The notes beneath the pieces were generated by a model, which did no database searches, was not told the origin of the DNA, and saw only the letters and a list, made by a program, of their open reading frames with translations. A stretch of DNA of 64,000 nucleotides from CAYFXE01 sp964347035 (GTDB lineage: Bacteria; Acidobacteriota; Aminicenantia; Aminicenantales; Aminicenantaceae), in assembly GCA_964347035.1 (NCBI GenBank), contig CAYFXE010000009.1, positions 1 to 64,000 on the forward strand, given 5' to 3'. The position numbers and the translations under genes were made by a program. Positions 35,050 to 42,697 of the stretch are shown in pieces (positions within the stretch are counted from its first letter, which is position 1; every line of letters starts with the position of its first letter).

Positions 35050-36080
35050 TTTCGTGCAAACTGTCTTAAAAACCTGAGATCATTCTCATAAAAATATCTC
35101 ATATCCGGAATCTGATAAGCAAACATAGCAGTCCGATCTGTACCCAGACCAAAGGCGAAACCAGAATACTTCTCCGGGTCGATGTTGACATTCTTGAACA
35201 CCTGTGGGTCGACCATGCCTGCCCCCAAGATCTCGATCCATCCTCCACCACCGCACACCCGACATTCTCTGCTCTCTCCTTGACAGACAGTACACTGGAT
35301 ATCGACCTCCGCCGAAGGTTCCGTGAAAGGGAAAAAACTGGGGCGAAAGCGGATCTGGATTTTTTCGTTGAAGAGACGTTTGAGAAAATGCTCCAGGGTG
35401 CCCTTCAAATGAGCAAAGGTGATGCCACGATCAACAACGAGCCCTTCCACTTGGTAAAACATCGGCAGGTGCGTGGGGTCAGGGGACTCTTTCCGGAAGA
35501 CTTTGCCCGGGTTGATGATCCGGATGGGAGGTTTTCGTTTTTCCATAACCCGTATTTGAACCGGGGATGTATGCGTGCGGAGGAGAAGGCCGCCGCTGAC
35601 GTACAAGGTGTCCCAATCATCCCGAGCAGGATGATGGGGAGGGAAATTGAGCGCCTCAAAATTGTAGTAATCTGTCTCGATTTCCGGCCCTTCCTCGATA
35701 GAAAAGCCCATGCCTAAGAAGATATTCTCAATTTCCTGTTGAAAGATCAACACAGGGTGAGGGAAACCCCAATACTTCCTCCTTCCAGGGAGCGTCAAGT
35801 CCGCCTTTTCCGGAATCTCCTCAGGCTTTGTGATCTCAACCTTTCTCTTCTTGAGCCTTTCCTGAATATGCTGTTTTAAGGCATTAATATCCCGCCCGAT
35901 CACAGGTCGATCTTCAAGATTTACTGTCTTCAGTTTATCAAAAAGAAGGGTTAAATGGCCGCGACTACGACTCAAATACCGATTGCGGACCTCTTGGAGA
36001 GACTGCTCGTCCTCGGCATGAACCACATCCTCATCGAAACTCTTTCTGTATTTTTTTATTTTGTCCTTGAGACTTTTCAT
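35046..36080 (-). CDS. pheS: Phenylalanyl-tRNA synthetase alpha subunit
   Basis: This 344-residue class II synthetase subunit has an N-terminal coiled-coil arm (LKDKIKKYRKSFDEDVV), motif 2 region (FRKESPDPTHLPMFYQVEGLVVDRGITFAHLKG), a motif 3 end (GFAFGLGTDRTAMFAYQIPDMRYFYENDLRFLRQF) and a Cys-rich insert (CTVCQGESRECRVCGGGGW). The usual reading is VCxGxGC; here four Cys could bind zinc. It overlaps pheT by 4 nt and with it charges tRNA-Phe. Confidence 0.96.
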   Translation of the reverse strand: MKSLKDKIKKYRKSFDEDVVHAEDEQSLQEVRNRYLSRSRGHLTLLFDKLKTVNLEDRPVIGRDINALKQHIQERLKKRKVEITKPEEIPEKADLTLPGRRKYWGFPHPVLIFQQEIENIFLGMGFSIEEGPEIETDYYNFEALNFPPHHPARDDWDTLYVSGGLLLRTHTSPVQIRVMEKRKPPIRIINPGKVFRKESPDPTHLPMFYQVEGLVVDRGITFAHLKGTLEHFLKRLFNEKIQIRFRPSFFPFTEPSAEVDIQCTVCQGESRECRVCGGGGWIEILGAGMVDPQVFKNVNIDPEKYSGFAFGLGTDRTAMFAYQIPDMRYFYENDLRFLRQFARK

Positions 36081-36121
36081 AGCTATTGGACGCTTCGAAA
36101 TAGAGGGGCTCGCAGGCTCTT

Positions 36122-36478
36122 CTAGGAAGTTATCTGTTTGACCTTCTCCGCAATCTGGAAAAACGCTTGGGGTTCATTGGCAGCCAAATCAGCTAAAATC
36201 TTCCTGTCCAATTCAATGTTCAGACGCTTAAGTCCATGGATAAAGCGGTTGTAAGAAAGCCCATGCTGCTCTGCGGCTGCTTTGATTCTGACGATCCACA
36301 ATCTCCTGAATTCCCTCTTTCGCACCCGCCTATCTCGGTAGGCATACAGGAGCGCCCTCTCCACTGCCTCCTTGGCTGTACGATAGTTATGACTCCTGGC
36401 TCCCCAGTAGCCTTTGGCTTGCTTAAGGATTTTTGTCCTTCTTTGTCTTTTTTTGGTACCACGCTTGACTCTTGGCAT
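36122..36478 (-). CDS. rplT: Ribosomal protein L20
   Basis: This 118-residue protein has a basic extended N-terminus (MPRVKRGTKKRQRRTKILKQAKGYWGARS) and the globular part RREFRRLWIVRIKAAAEQHGLSYNRFIHGLKRLNIELDRKILADLA, both diagnostic. It is the normal length. It is the third gene of the conserved infC-rpmI-rplT group and, in other bacteria, represses its own operon by binding the leader mRNA. Confidence 0.98.
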   Translation of the reverse strand: MPRVKRGTKKRQRRTKILKQAKGYWGARSHNYRTAKEAVERALLYAYRDRRVRKREFRRLWIVRIKAAAEQHGLSYNRFIHGLKRLNIELDRKILADLAANEPQAFFQIAEKVKQITS

Positions 36479-36514
36479 TGTCTTCTCCTCTTTTTTGAAT
36501 CTGAGCTTAAGGTG

Positions 36515-36715
36515 TTAGGTTTGGTAGGGAAGCATCTTCTTGATTTTTTCCTTATCGGGAGAACTAATTTCGTCTTTCTTCCTCAATGCCCTCTTTCTTT
36601 TTGCTGACTTTTTGGTCAGAATATGACTCTTGTACGCCTTATTGTAAACGATCTTTTTCTTCCCTGTGACCTTGAACCTCTTCTTTGCTCCCCTGTGCGT
36701 CTTTAGTTTTGGCAT
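36515..36715 (-). CDS. rpmI: Ribosomal protein L35
   Basis: This is a 66-residue protein starting MPKLKTHRGAKKRFKVTG and ending KMLPYQT, as in all L35 proteins. AGGAGG lies 5 nt before ATG 36715. The first 77 nt also encode, in another frame, the end of infC, an unusually long overlap. Confidence 0.97.
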   Translation of the reverse strand: MPKLKTHRGAKKRFKVTGKKKIVYNKAYKSHILTKKSAKRKRALRKKDEISSPDKEKIKKMLPYQT

Positions 36716-37271
36716 CTTTTCCTCCTGATTTACCGGGACTGAGCATGGTCGAGACTGCCCAAGGTTGGACGCGAACATCGCCATCCTGATGACCGAGTTC
36801 TTCGACATCCTCGAACACTCTGTCCAAAATCTGTCGGGCCAACTCTGGTTTTGCTTTTTCTCTTCCCCGAAGCATGACCGTGATTTTGACCTTGTTTCCC
36901 TCTTTCAGAAACCTGTGTACATGGCGTATTTTAAAGTTATAATCATGGATGCTTATTTTTGGCCTGAATTTAATCTCCTTGACCTGAATCTGCTTCTGGT
37001 GTTTTTTGGCCTCTTGAGCTTTCTTATGAAGTTCGTAGAGATACTTTCCGTAATCCATAATTCGGCAAACAGGAGGAACCGCCTGCGGGGCAACTTCGAC
37101 CAAGTCCAGGCCTTTTTCCTTGGCCAAATTAAGTGCTTCCTCATGAGCGAAGACTCCGAGTTGTTTCTTGTCTTCGTCGACAATCCTGACTTCCTTGGCT
37201 TTTATCATTTCGTTTATCCTATGGGGTTTCGTGTATCTTGCTCTTCCAGGATAAAATGTCCGTCTTCTGAT
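36639..37271 (-). CDS. infC: Translation initiation factor IF-3, probable AUC start
   Basis: The IF-3 core is clear: IKAKEVRIVDEDKKQLGVFAHEEAL, CRIMDYGKYLYE, QVKEIKFRPKISIHDYNFKIRH, and GREKAKPELARQIL. A start at ATG 37208 would drop the conserved R-INE-x-I-KAKEVR entry; upstream codons read KPHRINEM in frame with no ATG, GTG or TTG. Two ATC codons at 37274 and 37271 follow an AAGGAGG (37284-37278), and ATC 37271 is spaced 6 nt, giving a protein of about 210 residues. Non-AUG starts (AUU in E. coli) are a known self-regulation device in infC. The C-terminus runs about 25 residues past the normal end, over rpmI. Confidence 0.92.
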   Translation of the reverse strand: MRRRTFYPGRARYTKPHRINEMIKAKEVRIVDEDKKQLGVFAHEEALNLAKEKGLDLVEVAPQAVPPVCRIMDYGKYLYELHKKAQEAKKHQKQIQVKEIKFRPKISIHDYNFKIRHVHRFLKEGNKVKITVMLRGREKAKPELARQILDRVFEDVEELGHQDGDVRVQPWAVSTMLSPGKSGGKDAKTKDAQGSKEEVQGHREEKDRLQ

Positions 37272-37283
37272 GATTGACCTCCT

Positions 37284-39206
37284 TTAAATGTTAAAGCTAA
37301 GAATCTTAGTTTTAACCATTTCCTTTATTTTTTCAAGGAATTCATCCGGATCAATCTGTCCTTGGTCTCCCACGGTGTGAATCCTCAAGGATGCCTTCCC
37401 CTGGGAGACTTCTTTATCACCGACGACAAGGATCACCGGAATCTTCTGGGTCTCTGCATCTCTTATCTTGTACCCTACCTTCTCACGCCTGAGATCCACC
37501 AAAGACCTGATCCCGTTTTCCTTAAATTTCTTATCGAGGGAAGAGGCATAATCGTTATGTCTGTCAGCGATAGGGAGAACCACTACTTGGACCGGCGCCA
37601 GCCAAACAGGAAAATTACCGTTATAATGCTCGATCAGGATGCCGAAGAATCTCTCGAGAGAACCCAAGAGAGCTCTATGGATAAGGAAAGGTCTGTGCAG
37701 TTTTCCGTCTTGACCGACATAATGCAGGTCAAATCTCTCGGCTAAGTTAAAATCGAGCTGGATGGTTGTACACTGCCAAGACCTTCGGAGGGCATCCTTT
37801 ATTTTGATATCGATCTTGGGACCATAAAAAACACCCTGGCCTTCGTCCACCTGAAACGGAAGCCCGACATCCTCCATGGCTCGCCTGAGAGCCTGAGTGG
37901 CCCTATCCCAGTCCGCATCTGCTCCACAATACTTTTCCGGGCATGTGGAGAGAAACACATCAAACTCTGTAAATCCAAAGGTATTAAGAATCCTAAGGGC
38001 CAGAGAGATAACTTTCTTGATCTCCTCCTCGAGTTGGTCCCGCCGACAGAAAATGTGGGCATCATCCTGGGTGAATCCCCTCACTCTCATCAACCCATGA
38101 AGCACCCCGCTTCGCTCATAGCGGTAGACTGTGCCGAGTTCGGCCCAACGCAGAGGTAGTTCACGGTAGCTTCGGGGGCGCGAGTTGTAAACCATGACAT
38201 GGAACGGACAGTTCATCGGCTTCAATTCATACTCGACCTCGTCAATCTGGAGAGGTGGATACATCGCATCATAGAATTCGGTGTGTCCGCTCCGGCGCCA
38301 GACATCCAGCTTGGCAAAATGCGGGGTGTACAGGAAGTCATATTCATCCCTGATGTGCTCCTCATGCCAATAGTCCTCGATGATATGCCTGATCGTGCCT
38401 CCCTTGGGATGCCAGAGAATCATCCCAGCTCCCAGATCTTCGTTGAAACTGAAAAGATCGAGTTCAGGCCCGAGCTTACGATGGTCTCTTTTTTTGGCTT
38501 CCTCGATTAAGTTCAGGTATTCTTCTAAAGCCTTTCTCTCGAAGAACGCGGTTCCATAAATCCGCTGGAGCTTCGTTCCCTTCTCATCGCCCTTCCAGTA
38601 AGCCCCTGAGACAGATAGAAGTTTAAAGTTCTGGATGTGCCTGGTCGATGGCACATGAGGTCCTAGGCAAAAATCGATAAAACTGTCCTGTCTATAACAG
38701 GTGACGGTCTCGCCTCCTTTTTCCTCGACTAGTTCCACCTTGAGCTCCTGTCCCGATTCTCGGAAGAGATGGAGAGCCTCTTTTTTGGAAAGCTCCACTC
38801 TTTCGATCGGGAGGTCAGCCTTGACGAACTCCCGCATCTTCGCGTCTATAGTTGCGAGATCTTCGACAGTGAACGGCTTCTCCCTTAAGAAATCATAATA
38901 AAATCCGTCTTCGACAGCGGGGCCGACTCCGGTCATCGTACCTGGAAAAAGTTCCATGACTGCGTGGGCCATGAGATGGGACGCACTGTGTCTGAGAGTA
39001 TCCAAGGCTTCTGCGGAATCCTTGTAAATCCACTGAATCTCCAAATCTTCATCTACCTGAGTCTCCAACCCGACGATCTGACCATTCACCTTGGCTAACA
39101 AAGGCTCCTGGGCCAGCTTAAGGTGGGAAGCGAAGTCCGAAAGGGAGGTTCCCTTCTCGACGGAATAGGTAGACCCCTCGGCTCTGACTTTAGCTAGCTC
39201 GGCCAT
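37284..39206 (-). CDS. thrS: Threonyl-tRNA synthetase
   Basis: This 640-residue enzyme has the full domain set: an N-terminal TGS domain (residues 1-62), the editing domain with HSASHLMAHAVMELFPG and the conserved C-x(n)-H (DFCLGPHVPST), the class II core with MNCPFHVMVY, RVRGFTQDDAHIFC and IDIKIKDALRRSWQCTTIQLDFNLAERFDL, and the C-terminal anticodon domain (PVWLAPVQVVVLPIADRHNDY). It is the first protein gene after tRNA-Val in the long minus-strand run and lies directly before infC. Its stop overlaps the infC Shine-Dalgarno. Confidence 0.97.
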   Translation of the reverse strand: MAELAKVRAEGSTYSVEKGTSLSDFASHLKLAQEPLLAKVNGQIVGLETQVDEDLEIQWIYKDSAEALDTLRHSASHLMAHAVMELFPGTMTGVGPAVEDGFYYDFLREKPFTVEDLATIDAKMREFVKADLPIERVELSKKEALHLFRESGQELKVELVEEKGGETVTCYRQDSFIDFCLGPHVPSTRHIQNFKLLSVSGAYWKGDEKGTKLQRIYGTAFFERKALEEYLNLIEEAKKRDHRKLGPELDLFSFNEDLGAGMILWHPKGGTIRHIIEDYWHEEHIRDEYDFLYTPHFAKLDVWRRSGHTEFYDAMYPPLQIDEVEYELKPMNCPFHVMVYNSRPRSYRELPLRWAELGTVYRYERSGVLHGLMRVRGFTQDDAHIFCRRDQLEEEIKKVISLALRILNTFGFTEFDVFLSTCPEKYCGADADWDRATQALRRAMEDVGLPFQVDEGQGVFYGPKIDIKIKDALRRSWQCTTIQLDFNLAERFDLHYVGQDGKLHRPFLIHRALLGSLERFFGILIEHYNGNFPVWLAPVQVVVLPIADRHNDYASSLDKKFKENGIRSLVDLRREKVGYKIRDAETQKIPVILVVGDKEVSQGKASLRIHTVGDQGQIDPDEFLEKIKEMVKTKILSFNI

Positions 39207-39288
39207 GAAAATGTATATGTATTCAAAAGGGTCGGCAAATCCAGTGTTGCTCTATTTCTGCCTCTTGAATACGAACTCCTTTTAAGAA

Positions 39289-39363
39289 TGGTAGGCGCGG
39301 AGGGTATCGAACCCTCGACCTCTTCCGCGTCAAGGAAGCACTCTACCACTGAGCTACGCGCCT
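39289..39363 (-). tRNA. tRNA-Val (GAC), CCA encoded
   Basis: Read on the minus strand: acceptor AGGCGCG pairs with CGCGCCT, D-arm TAGCTCAGTGGTAGAGT, anticodon stem CTTCC/GGAAG with loop TTGACGC (anticodon GAC, Val), variable loop of 5, T-arm GAGGG-TTCGATA-CCCTC, discriminator A and an encoded CCA. All arms close. It stands 82 nt upstream of thrS on the same strand and probably shares its promoter. Confidence 0.95.
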
Positions 39364-39377
39364 ACTATACAAGGATA

Positions 39378-39407
39378 TATATAAATCATTTCCTCTTTAA
39401 CTGTCAA
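39378..39407 (-). promoter_or_regulatory. Promoter of tRNA-Val and the thrS operon
   Basis: On the minus strand a perfect TTGACA (39407-39402), an 18-nt spacer and TATATA (39383-39378), about 15 nt before the tRNA 5' end. Confidence 0.65.
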
Positions 39408-39416
39408 CCGCACCTT

Positions 39417-39602
39417 GGGTCAGTGACTCATTAACACCGTCACTCAGTCACTCAGGAAGAGATAAAAAGAAATCTTTATCTCGCTGCATCACGGAGTAAC
39501 TGAGTTGCTAAATTTTCTTGTCTTGCTGAGTTAAGGTGTCACTGGTTGGCCTCTTGAATAATAGACAAAAAAGAATTATAAAACATATGAAGGTCTGACC
39601 CT
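39417..39602. repeat. Diverged palindromic element, copy D, with degenerate ACTCA repeats
   Basis: The right end TATGAAGGTCTGACCC (39586-39601) is identical to 16 nt of copy C's right arm; a weak left end GGGTCAG is at 39417-39423. Inside are degenerate repeats of the GTGACTCA/CACTCAG type and an 8-bp hairpin GAGATAAA/TTTATCTC at 39459-39482. It abuts the start codon of the YfcE-like gene and contains that gene's likely promoter. Confidence 0.5.
39554..39582 (+). promoter_or_regulatory. Promoter of the YfcE-like gene
   Basis: TTGAAT (39554-39559), a 17-nt spacer, TATAAA (39577-39582). Transcription would start near 39589, inside the repeat arm, giving a leader of about 15 nt. Confidence 0.5.
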
Positions 39603-39603
39603 G

Positions 39604-40086
39604 ATGATCGGTATTATGGCAGACTCCCACGATAATGTTCCCTTTATCCAAAAAGCCGTCCGTCTCTTCCAGGTTGCCGAGTGTCAGTTGGTGATCCATG
39701 CCGGAGATTTGGTTGCTCCTTTTTCTGCGAGGCCGTTGGAGGATCTCACCTGTCCGGTGAATGCTGTCTTCGGCAACTGCGATGGAGAGAAGAGGGGTTT
39801 AAAAAAGGCCTTTGGATCACTAGGAGAAATCAAACAAGCCCCGTTTATCTTCACCTTCGTTGACCTCAAATTCCTGATCAGTCATCTCCATACACCCGTA
39901 GAATCTTATGCTTTGTCCGGGAAATATGACGTCATCGTCTTCGGGCATACGCATCAACCAGAAATCGGCCGGGAAAACGAGGCCCTTCTTATAAATCCGG
40001 GCGAAACAGGGGGATGGTTAACGGGGAAAAGCACGGTCGTGCTCCTCGATCCCAAGACGATGGATGTAGAGGTCATCCCCCTCTGA
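39604..40086 (+). CDS. YfcE/MJ0936-type metallophosphoesterase
   Basis: This 160-residue protein has the complete calcineurin-like metal-binding set: IMADSHDN, VIHAGDLVAPF, NAVFGNCDGE, FLISHLHT, and VFGHTHQPE near the C-terminus, with LLINPGETGGW. It has the normal length for the small YfcE group, which hydrolyses phosphodiesters in vitro; the natural substrate is unknown. The start codon is 2 nt after a repeat arm (GAAGGTCTGACCC), whose AAGG is the only candidate ribosome-binding sequence. Confidence 0.9.
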   Translation: MIGIMADSHDNVPFIQKAVRLFQVAECQLVIHAGDLVAPFSARPLEDLTCPVNAVFGNCDGEKRGLKKAFGSLGEIKQAPFIFTFVDLKFLISHLHTPVESYALSGKYDVIVFGHTHQPEIGRENEALLINPGETGGWLTGKSTVVLLDPKTMDVEVIPL

Positions 40087-40107
40087 ACTTGGAAACAGGA
40101 GGATGTG

Positions 40108-40269
40108 ATGTCTCCTAGAGGAATCGATAAACGACAGAAGCCAGCCTGGCAGAAACTCCGGAAGCCTATTCCTCCTCCCCCGAAACCTGCTCTCCTCAAA
40201 AAAAGGCCCAAGAAGAAAAAAAAAGCAACTCATTCGGGGTCACTCATTCGGGGTCAGACTTCATCGTGA
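40108..40269 (+). CDS. Small basic protein ORF ending in a repeat
   Basis: A 53-codon ORF has AGGAGG 5 nt before ATG 40108, one of the best ribosome-binding sites in the window. It begins MSPRGIDKRQKPAWQKL, continues with a proline run (IPPPPKPALL) and a lysine run, then reads through a duplicated CATTCGGGGTC block into the palindromic element, ending GQTSS. It follows the YfcE-like stop by 21 nt. I recognise no family. The tail is encoded by the inserted element, so the original C-terminus is lost; it may be a decaying or a very short native gene. Confidence 0.45.
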   Translation: MSPRGIDKRQKPAWQKLRKPIPPPPKPALLKKRPKKKKKATHSGSLIRGQTSS

Positions 40270-40327
40270 AGGATAGACAAAGAAAATGATTTTGACCGTG
40301 GCTATACATGATAGCGAAGCCTGACCC
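40250..40327. repeat. Palindromic element, copy E
   Basis: GGGGTCAGACTTC at 40250-40262 faces GAAGCCTGACCC at 40316-40327, an imperfect terminal inverted repeat. Just before it, ACTCATTCGGGGTC is directly duplicated (from 40228 and 40242). It lies between the small ORF and the cPGS gene promoter. Confidence 0.65.
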
Positions 40328-40333
40328 AATAGG

Positions 40334-40362
40334 TTGAGAGGAACTCCTGATTTTGCTATACT
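40334..40362 (+). promoter_or_regulatory. Promoter of the GTPase-carbamate kinase-transcarbamylase operon
   Basis: TTGAGA (40334-40339), a 17-nt spacer, TATACT (40357-40362), starting 7 nt after repeat copy E. The leader would be about 55 nt. Confidence 0.6.
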
Positions 40363-40424
40363 TTAGTTTTCTTTTTTGATCCTTTCGTTAAGGATAACTT
40401 TAATGATTCAGGACTAACAACAAA

Positions 40425-41738
40425 ATGTCTGTAATGAAAAACGTGATTATCATGGGTGCAGCCGGGAGAGATTTCCACAATTTCAATGTCTTCTTCAGAA
40501 ATAATGAAAATTTCCGTGTCGTCGCCTTCACGGCGACTCAAATTCCTGATATCGAGGATAGGAAATACCCTTCAGCCCTTTCAGGAAAACTCTACCCAGA
40601 GGGCATTCCTATCTTTCCCGAAGAGCGGTTGCCTTCCCTCATCAGAGAGTACGGAGTCGATGAGGTTTATTTTTCTTACAGCGACGTCTCTCACGAATAT
40701 GTCATGCATAAAGCCTCCGAGGTTATGGCCGCTGGAGCAAGCTATGCCCTTCTGGGTCCTCGAGAGACGATGATTCAGAGTCGACTTCCCGTGATTTCTG
40801 TGTGTGCCGTAAGAACAGGGAGTGGGAAAAGCCAAACGAGTCGGAAAATCGCGCTGATTCTCAAAGAAAAGGGAAGACGGGTGGTCGTCATCCGCCATCC
40901 CATGCCCTACGGAGATTTGGCCAAGCAGAAAGTCCAACGTTTTTCCAGCTACGAAGATATGATTGAGCAAGAGTGCACTATTGAAGAAATGGAAGAATAC
41001 GAGCCTCATATTAAGAATGGCATAGTCGTCTTCTCCGGAGTGGATTATGAAGCCATCCTTCGACAGGCTGAGGAGGAGGCCGACATCATCCTCTGGGACG
41101 GAGGGAACAACGATTTCTCTTTCTACAAGGCCGACTTGGAGATCGTTGTCGCCGATCCCCACCGTCCCGGCCATGAACTGCTTTACCATCCAGGAGAGAC
41201 CAATTTCCGGAGAGCTGATGTCATTATCATCAACAAGATCGACAGCGCCGAAAAAGAAAAAGTCAAGCACGTGTTGAACAACATCAAAACCTATAATCCA
41301 GAGGCAACTGTGATTCGAGCCAATTCCTCAATCTTCGCCGAAGATGGGAAAGAGATTGCAGGGAAGAAGGTTCTCGTCATCGAGGATGGACCGACCCTGA
41401 CCCACGGGGAAATGCCCTATGGAGCTGGGGTTATTGCTGCCACCAAATACGGGGCGGCCCGAATCATCGACCCTAGACCGTATGCGGTCGGGAGTATCCG
41501 GAAAGCATTCCAAAAATTCACTCACCTCGACAGAGTGCTTCCGGCTATGGGCTACGGAAAAGAACAGATCGATGAGCTGACTCAGACCATCGAAAAGGTC
41601 AACTGCGAGCTCGTGGTCGGGGCAACACCCATCGATCTTTCTCGGTTGATCCAGACCAACAAAAGAATCATCCGCGTGACTTACGAGTTAGAAGAGATTG
41701 GTTCTCCTGATCTTCAACAGATCCTCAAGGAATTTTGA
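40425..41738 (+). CDS. cPGS-like predicted GTPase (COG2403 type)
   Basis: This 437-residue protein matches the family named cyclic 2,3-diphosphoglycerate synthetase from methanogens. It has an N-terminal Rossmann-like part (VIIMGAAGRDFHNFNVFF), a P-loop (VRTGSGKSQTSRKIA), DIILWDGGNNDFSFYKADL, and IIINKIDSA, an NKxD-like guanine motif. Bacterial members are mostly uncharacterised and often sit next to carbamate kinase, as here (1-nt overlap of the TGATG type). A role in carbamoyl-phosphate or arginine-type catabolism is therefore as likely as cyclic-diphosphoglycerate synthesis. ATG codons at 40425 and 40434 are both possible starts. Confidence 0.8.
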   Translation: MSVMKNVIIMGAAGRDFHNFNVFFRNNENFRVVAFTATQIPDIEDRKYPSALSGKLYPEGIPIFPEERLPSLIREYGVDEVYFSYSDVSHEYVMHKASEVMAAGASYALLGPRETMIQSRLPVISVCAVRTGSGKSQTSRKIALILKEKGRRVVVIRHPMPYGDLAKQKVQRFSSYEDMIEQECTIEEMEEYEPHIKNGIVVFSGVDYEAILRQAEEEADIILWDGGNNDFSFYKADLEIVVADPHRPGHELLYHPGETNFRRADVIIINKIDSAEKEKVKHVLNNIKTYNPEATVIRANSSIFAEDGKEIAGKKVLVIEDGPTLTHGEMPYGAGVIAATKYGAARIIDPRPYAVGSIRKAFQKFTHLDRVLPAMGYGKEQIDELTQTIEKVNCELVVGATPIDLSRLIQTNKRIIRVTYELEEIGSPDLQQILKEF

Positions 41739-42688
41739 TGAAAAGAAAAACAGCTCTGATAGCCTTTGGCGGAAACGCCATCCTCCCAAATAACCAGAGA
41801 GGGCTACAATCCGAACAGATGAAAAACGCCCAGAAGGCCGCCCGTTTGATGATCCACGTGGTGAAAAAGGGGTTTGATCTGATCATCGTCCACGGCAACG
41901 GTCCCCAGGTGGGGAATCTCCTTATTCAGATGGAAGAAGCGGTGACCAAGATTCCTCCGTTCTCTCTGGAAGTCTGTGACGCCATGACTGAGGGGAGCAT
42001 GGGTTTTATGCTCGAGAAGGCCCTCATCAACGAACTGCGCCGGAACTCTCTGGATAAGGAAGTCGCTACCCTGGTTACTCAAGTAGTCGTCGACAGAGAG
42101 GACAATGCTTTCGAGAATCCCACTAAACCCATCGGGCCTTTCTACACAAAATACAGAGCCCAGATGCTCGCCCGCCAGAAGAAATGGACGATGATCGAGG
42201 ATGCGGGGCGCGGCTATCGAAAAGTGGTATCCTCGCCCAAGCCTATAGACATTGTTCCTAAAAGGATCATCCGCGATTTAGTCCGTTCAGGAAAAATCGT
42301 TATCACGGCCGGCGGAGGAGGCATCCCAGTCATTATCAACGGAAACGGCGTTTTCCAGGGTGTCGAAGCTGTTATCGATAAAGACTATGCCGCCGGCCTG
42401 ATTGCCAGCGAGGTCAAAGTCGATCTTTTCATTATCCTGACCAACGTGGAGCGGGTTTACTTGAATTATGGACAGCCCGATCAAGAGCCCCTCCCCGTGA
42501 TGAGTGTCGATCAAGCCCGCGCCTATCTCGAAGAAGGGCAATTCCCAGAAGGATCGATGGGGCCGAAGATAAGGGCAGCGATCGATTTCATCCAGAATGG
42601 CGGTAAAGAAGTCCTGATCACCTCAGCAAATACCCTGAAGGCCGCCTTAATCAACCGTTCAGGGACAACAATCAAAGCGATGATCTAG
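41738..42688 (+). CDS. arcC: Carbamate kinase
   Basis: This 316-residue amino-acid-kinase-fold enzyme starts at ATG 41738, overlapping the previous stop (TGATG). It shows ALIAFGGNAI at the start, IVHGNGPQVGNLLIQME, ITAGGGGIPVI, DKDYAAGLIASEVKVDLFIILTNVERVYLNYG and the C-terminal FPEGSMGPKIRAAIDFIQNGG, all diagnostic. It transfers phosphate between carbamoyl phosphate and ADP. With the transcarbamylase 9 nt downstream it can make ATP from citrulline or a related carbamoyl compound. No arginine deiminase gene is in the window. Confidence 0.96.
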   Translation: MKRKTALIAFGGNAILPNNQRGLQSEQMKNAQKAARLMIHVVKKGFDLIIVHGNGPQVGNLLIQMEEAVTKIPPFSLEVCDAMTEGSMGFMLEKALINELRRNSLDKEVATLVTQVVVDREDNAFENPTKPIGPFYTKYRAQMLARQKKWTMIEDAGRGYRKVVSSPKPIDIVPKRIIRDLVRSGKIVITAGGGGIPVIINGNGVFQGVEAVIDKDYAAGLIASEVKVDLFIILTNVERVYLNYGQPDQEPLPVMSVDQARAYLEEGQFPEGSMGPKIRAAIDFIQNGGKEVLITSANTLKAALINRSGTTIKAMI

Positions 42689-42697
42689 GAGGTCGGA

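Noticed and set aside
39421..39540. CRISPR-like short repeats (ACTCAG/GTGACTCA)
   Set aside because: The units are short and degenerate, without regular spacers, and fit a decayed palindromic element. No CRISPR array or cas gene is present in the window.
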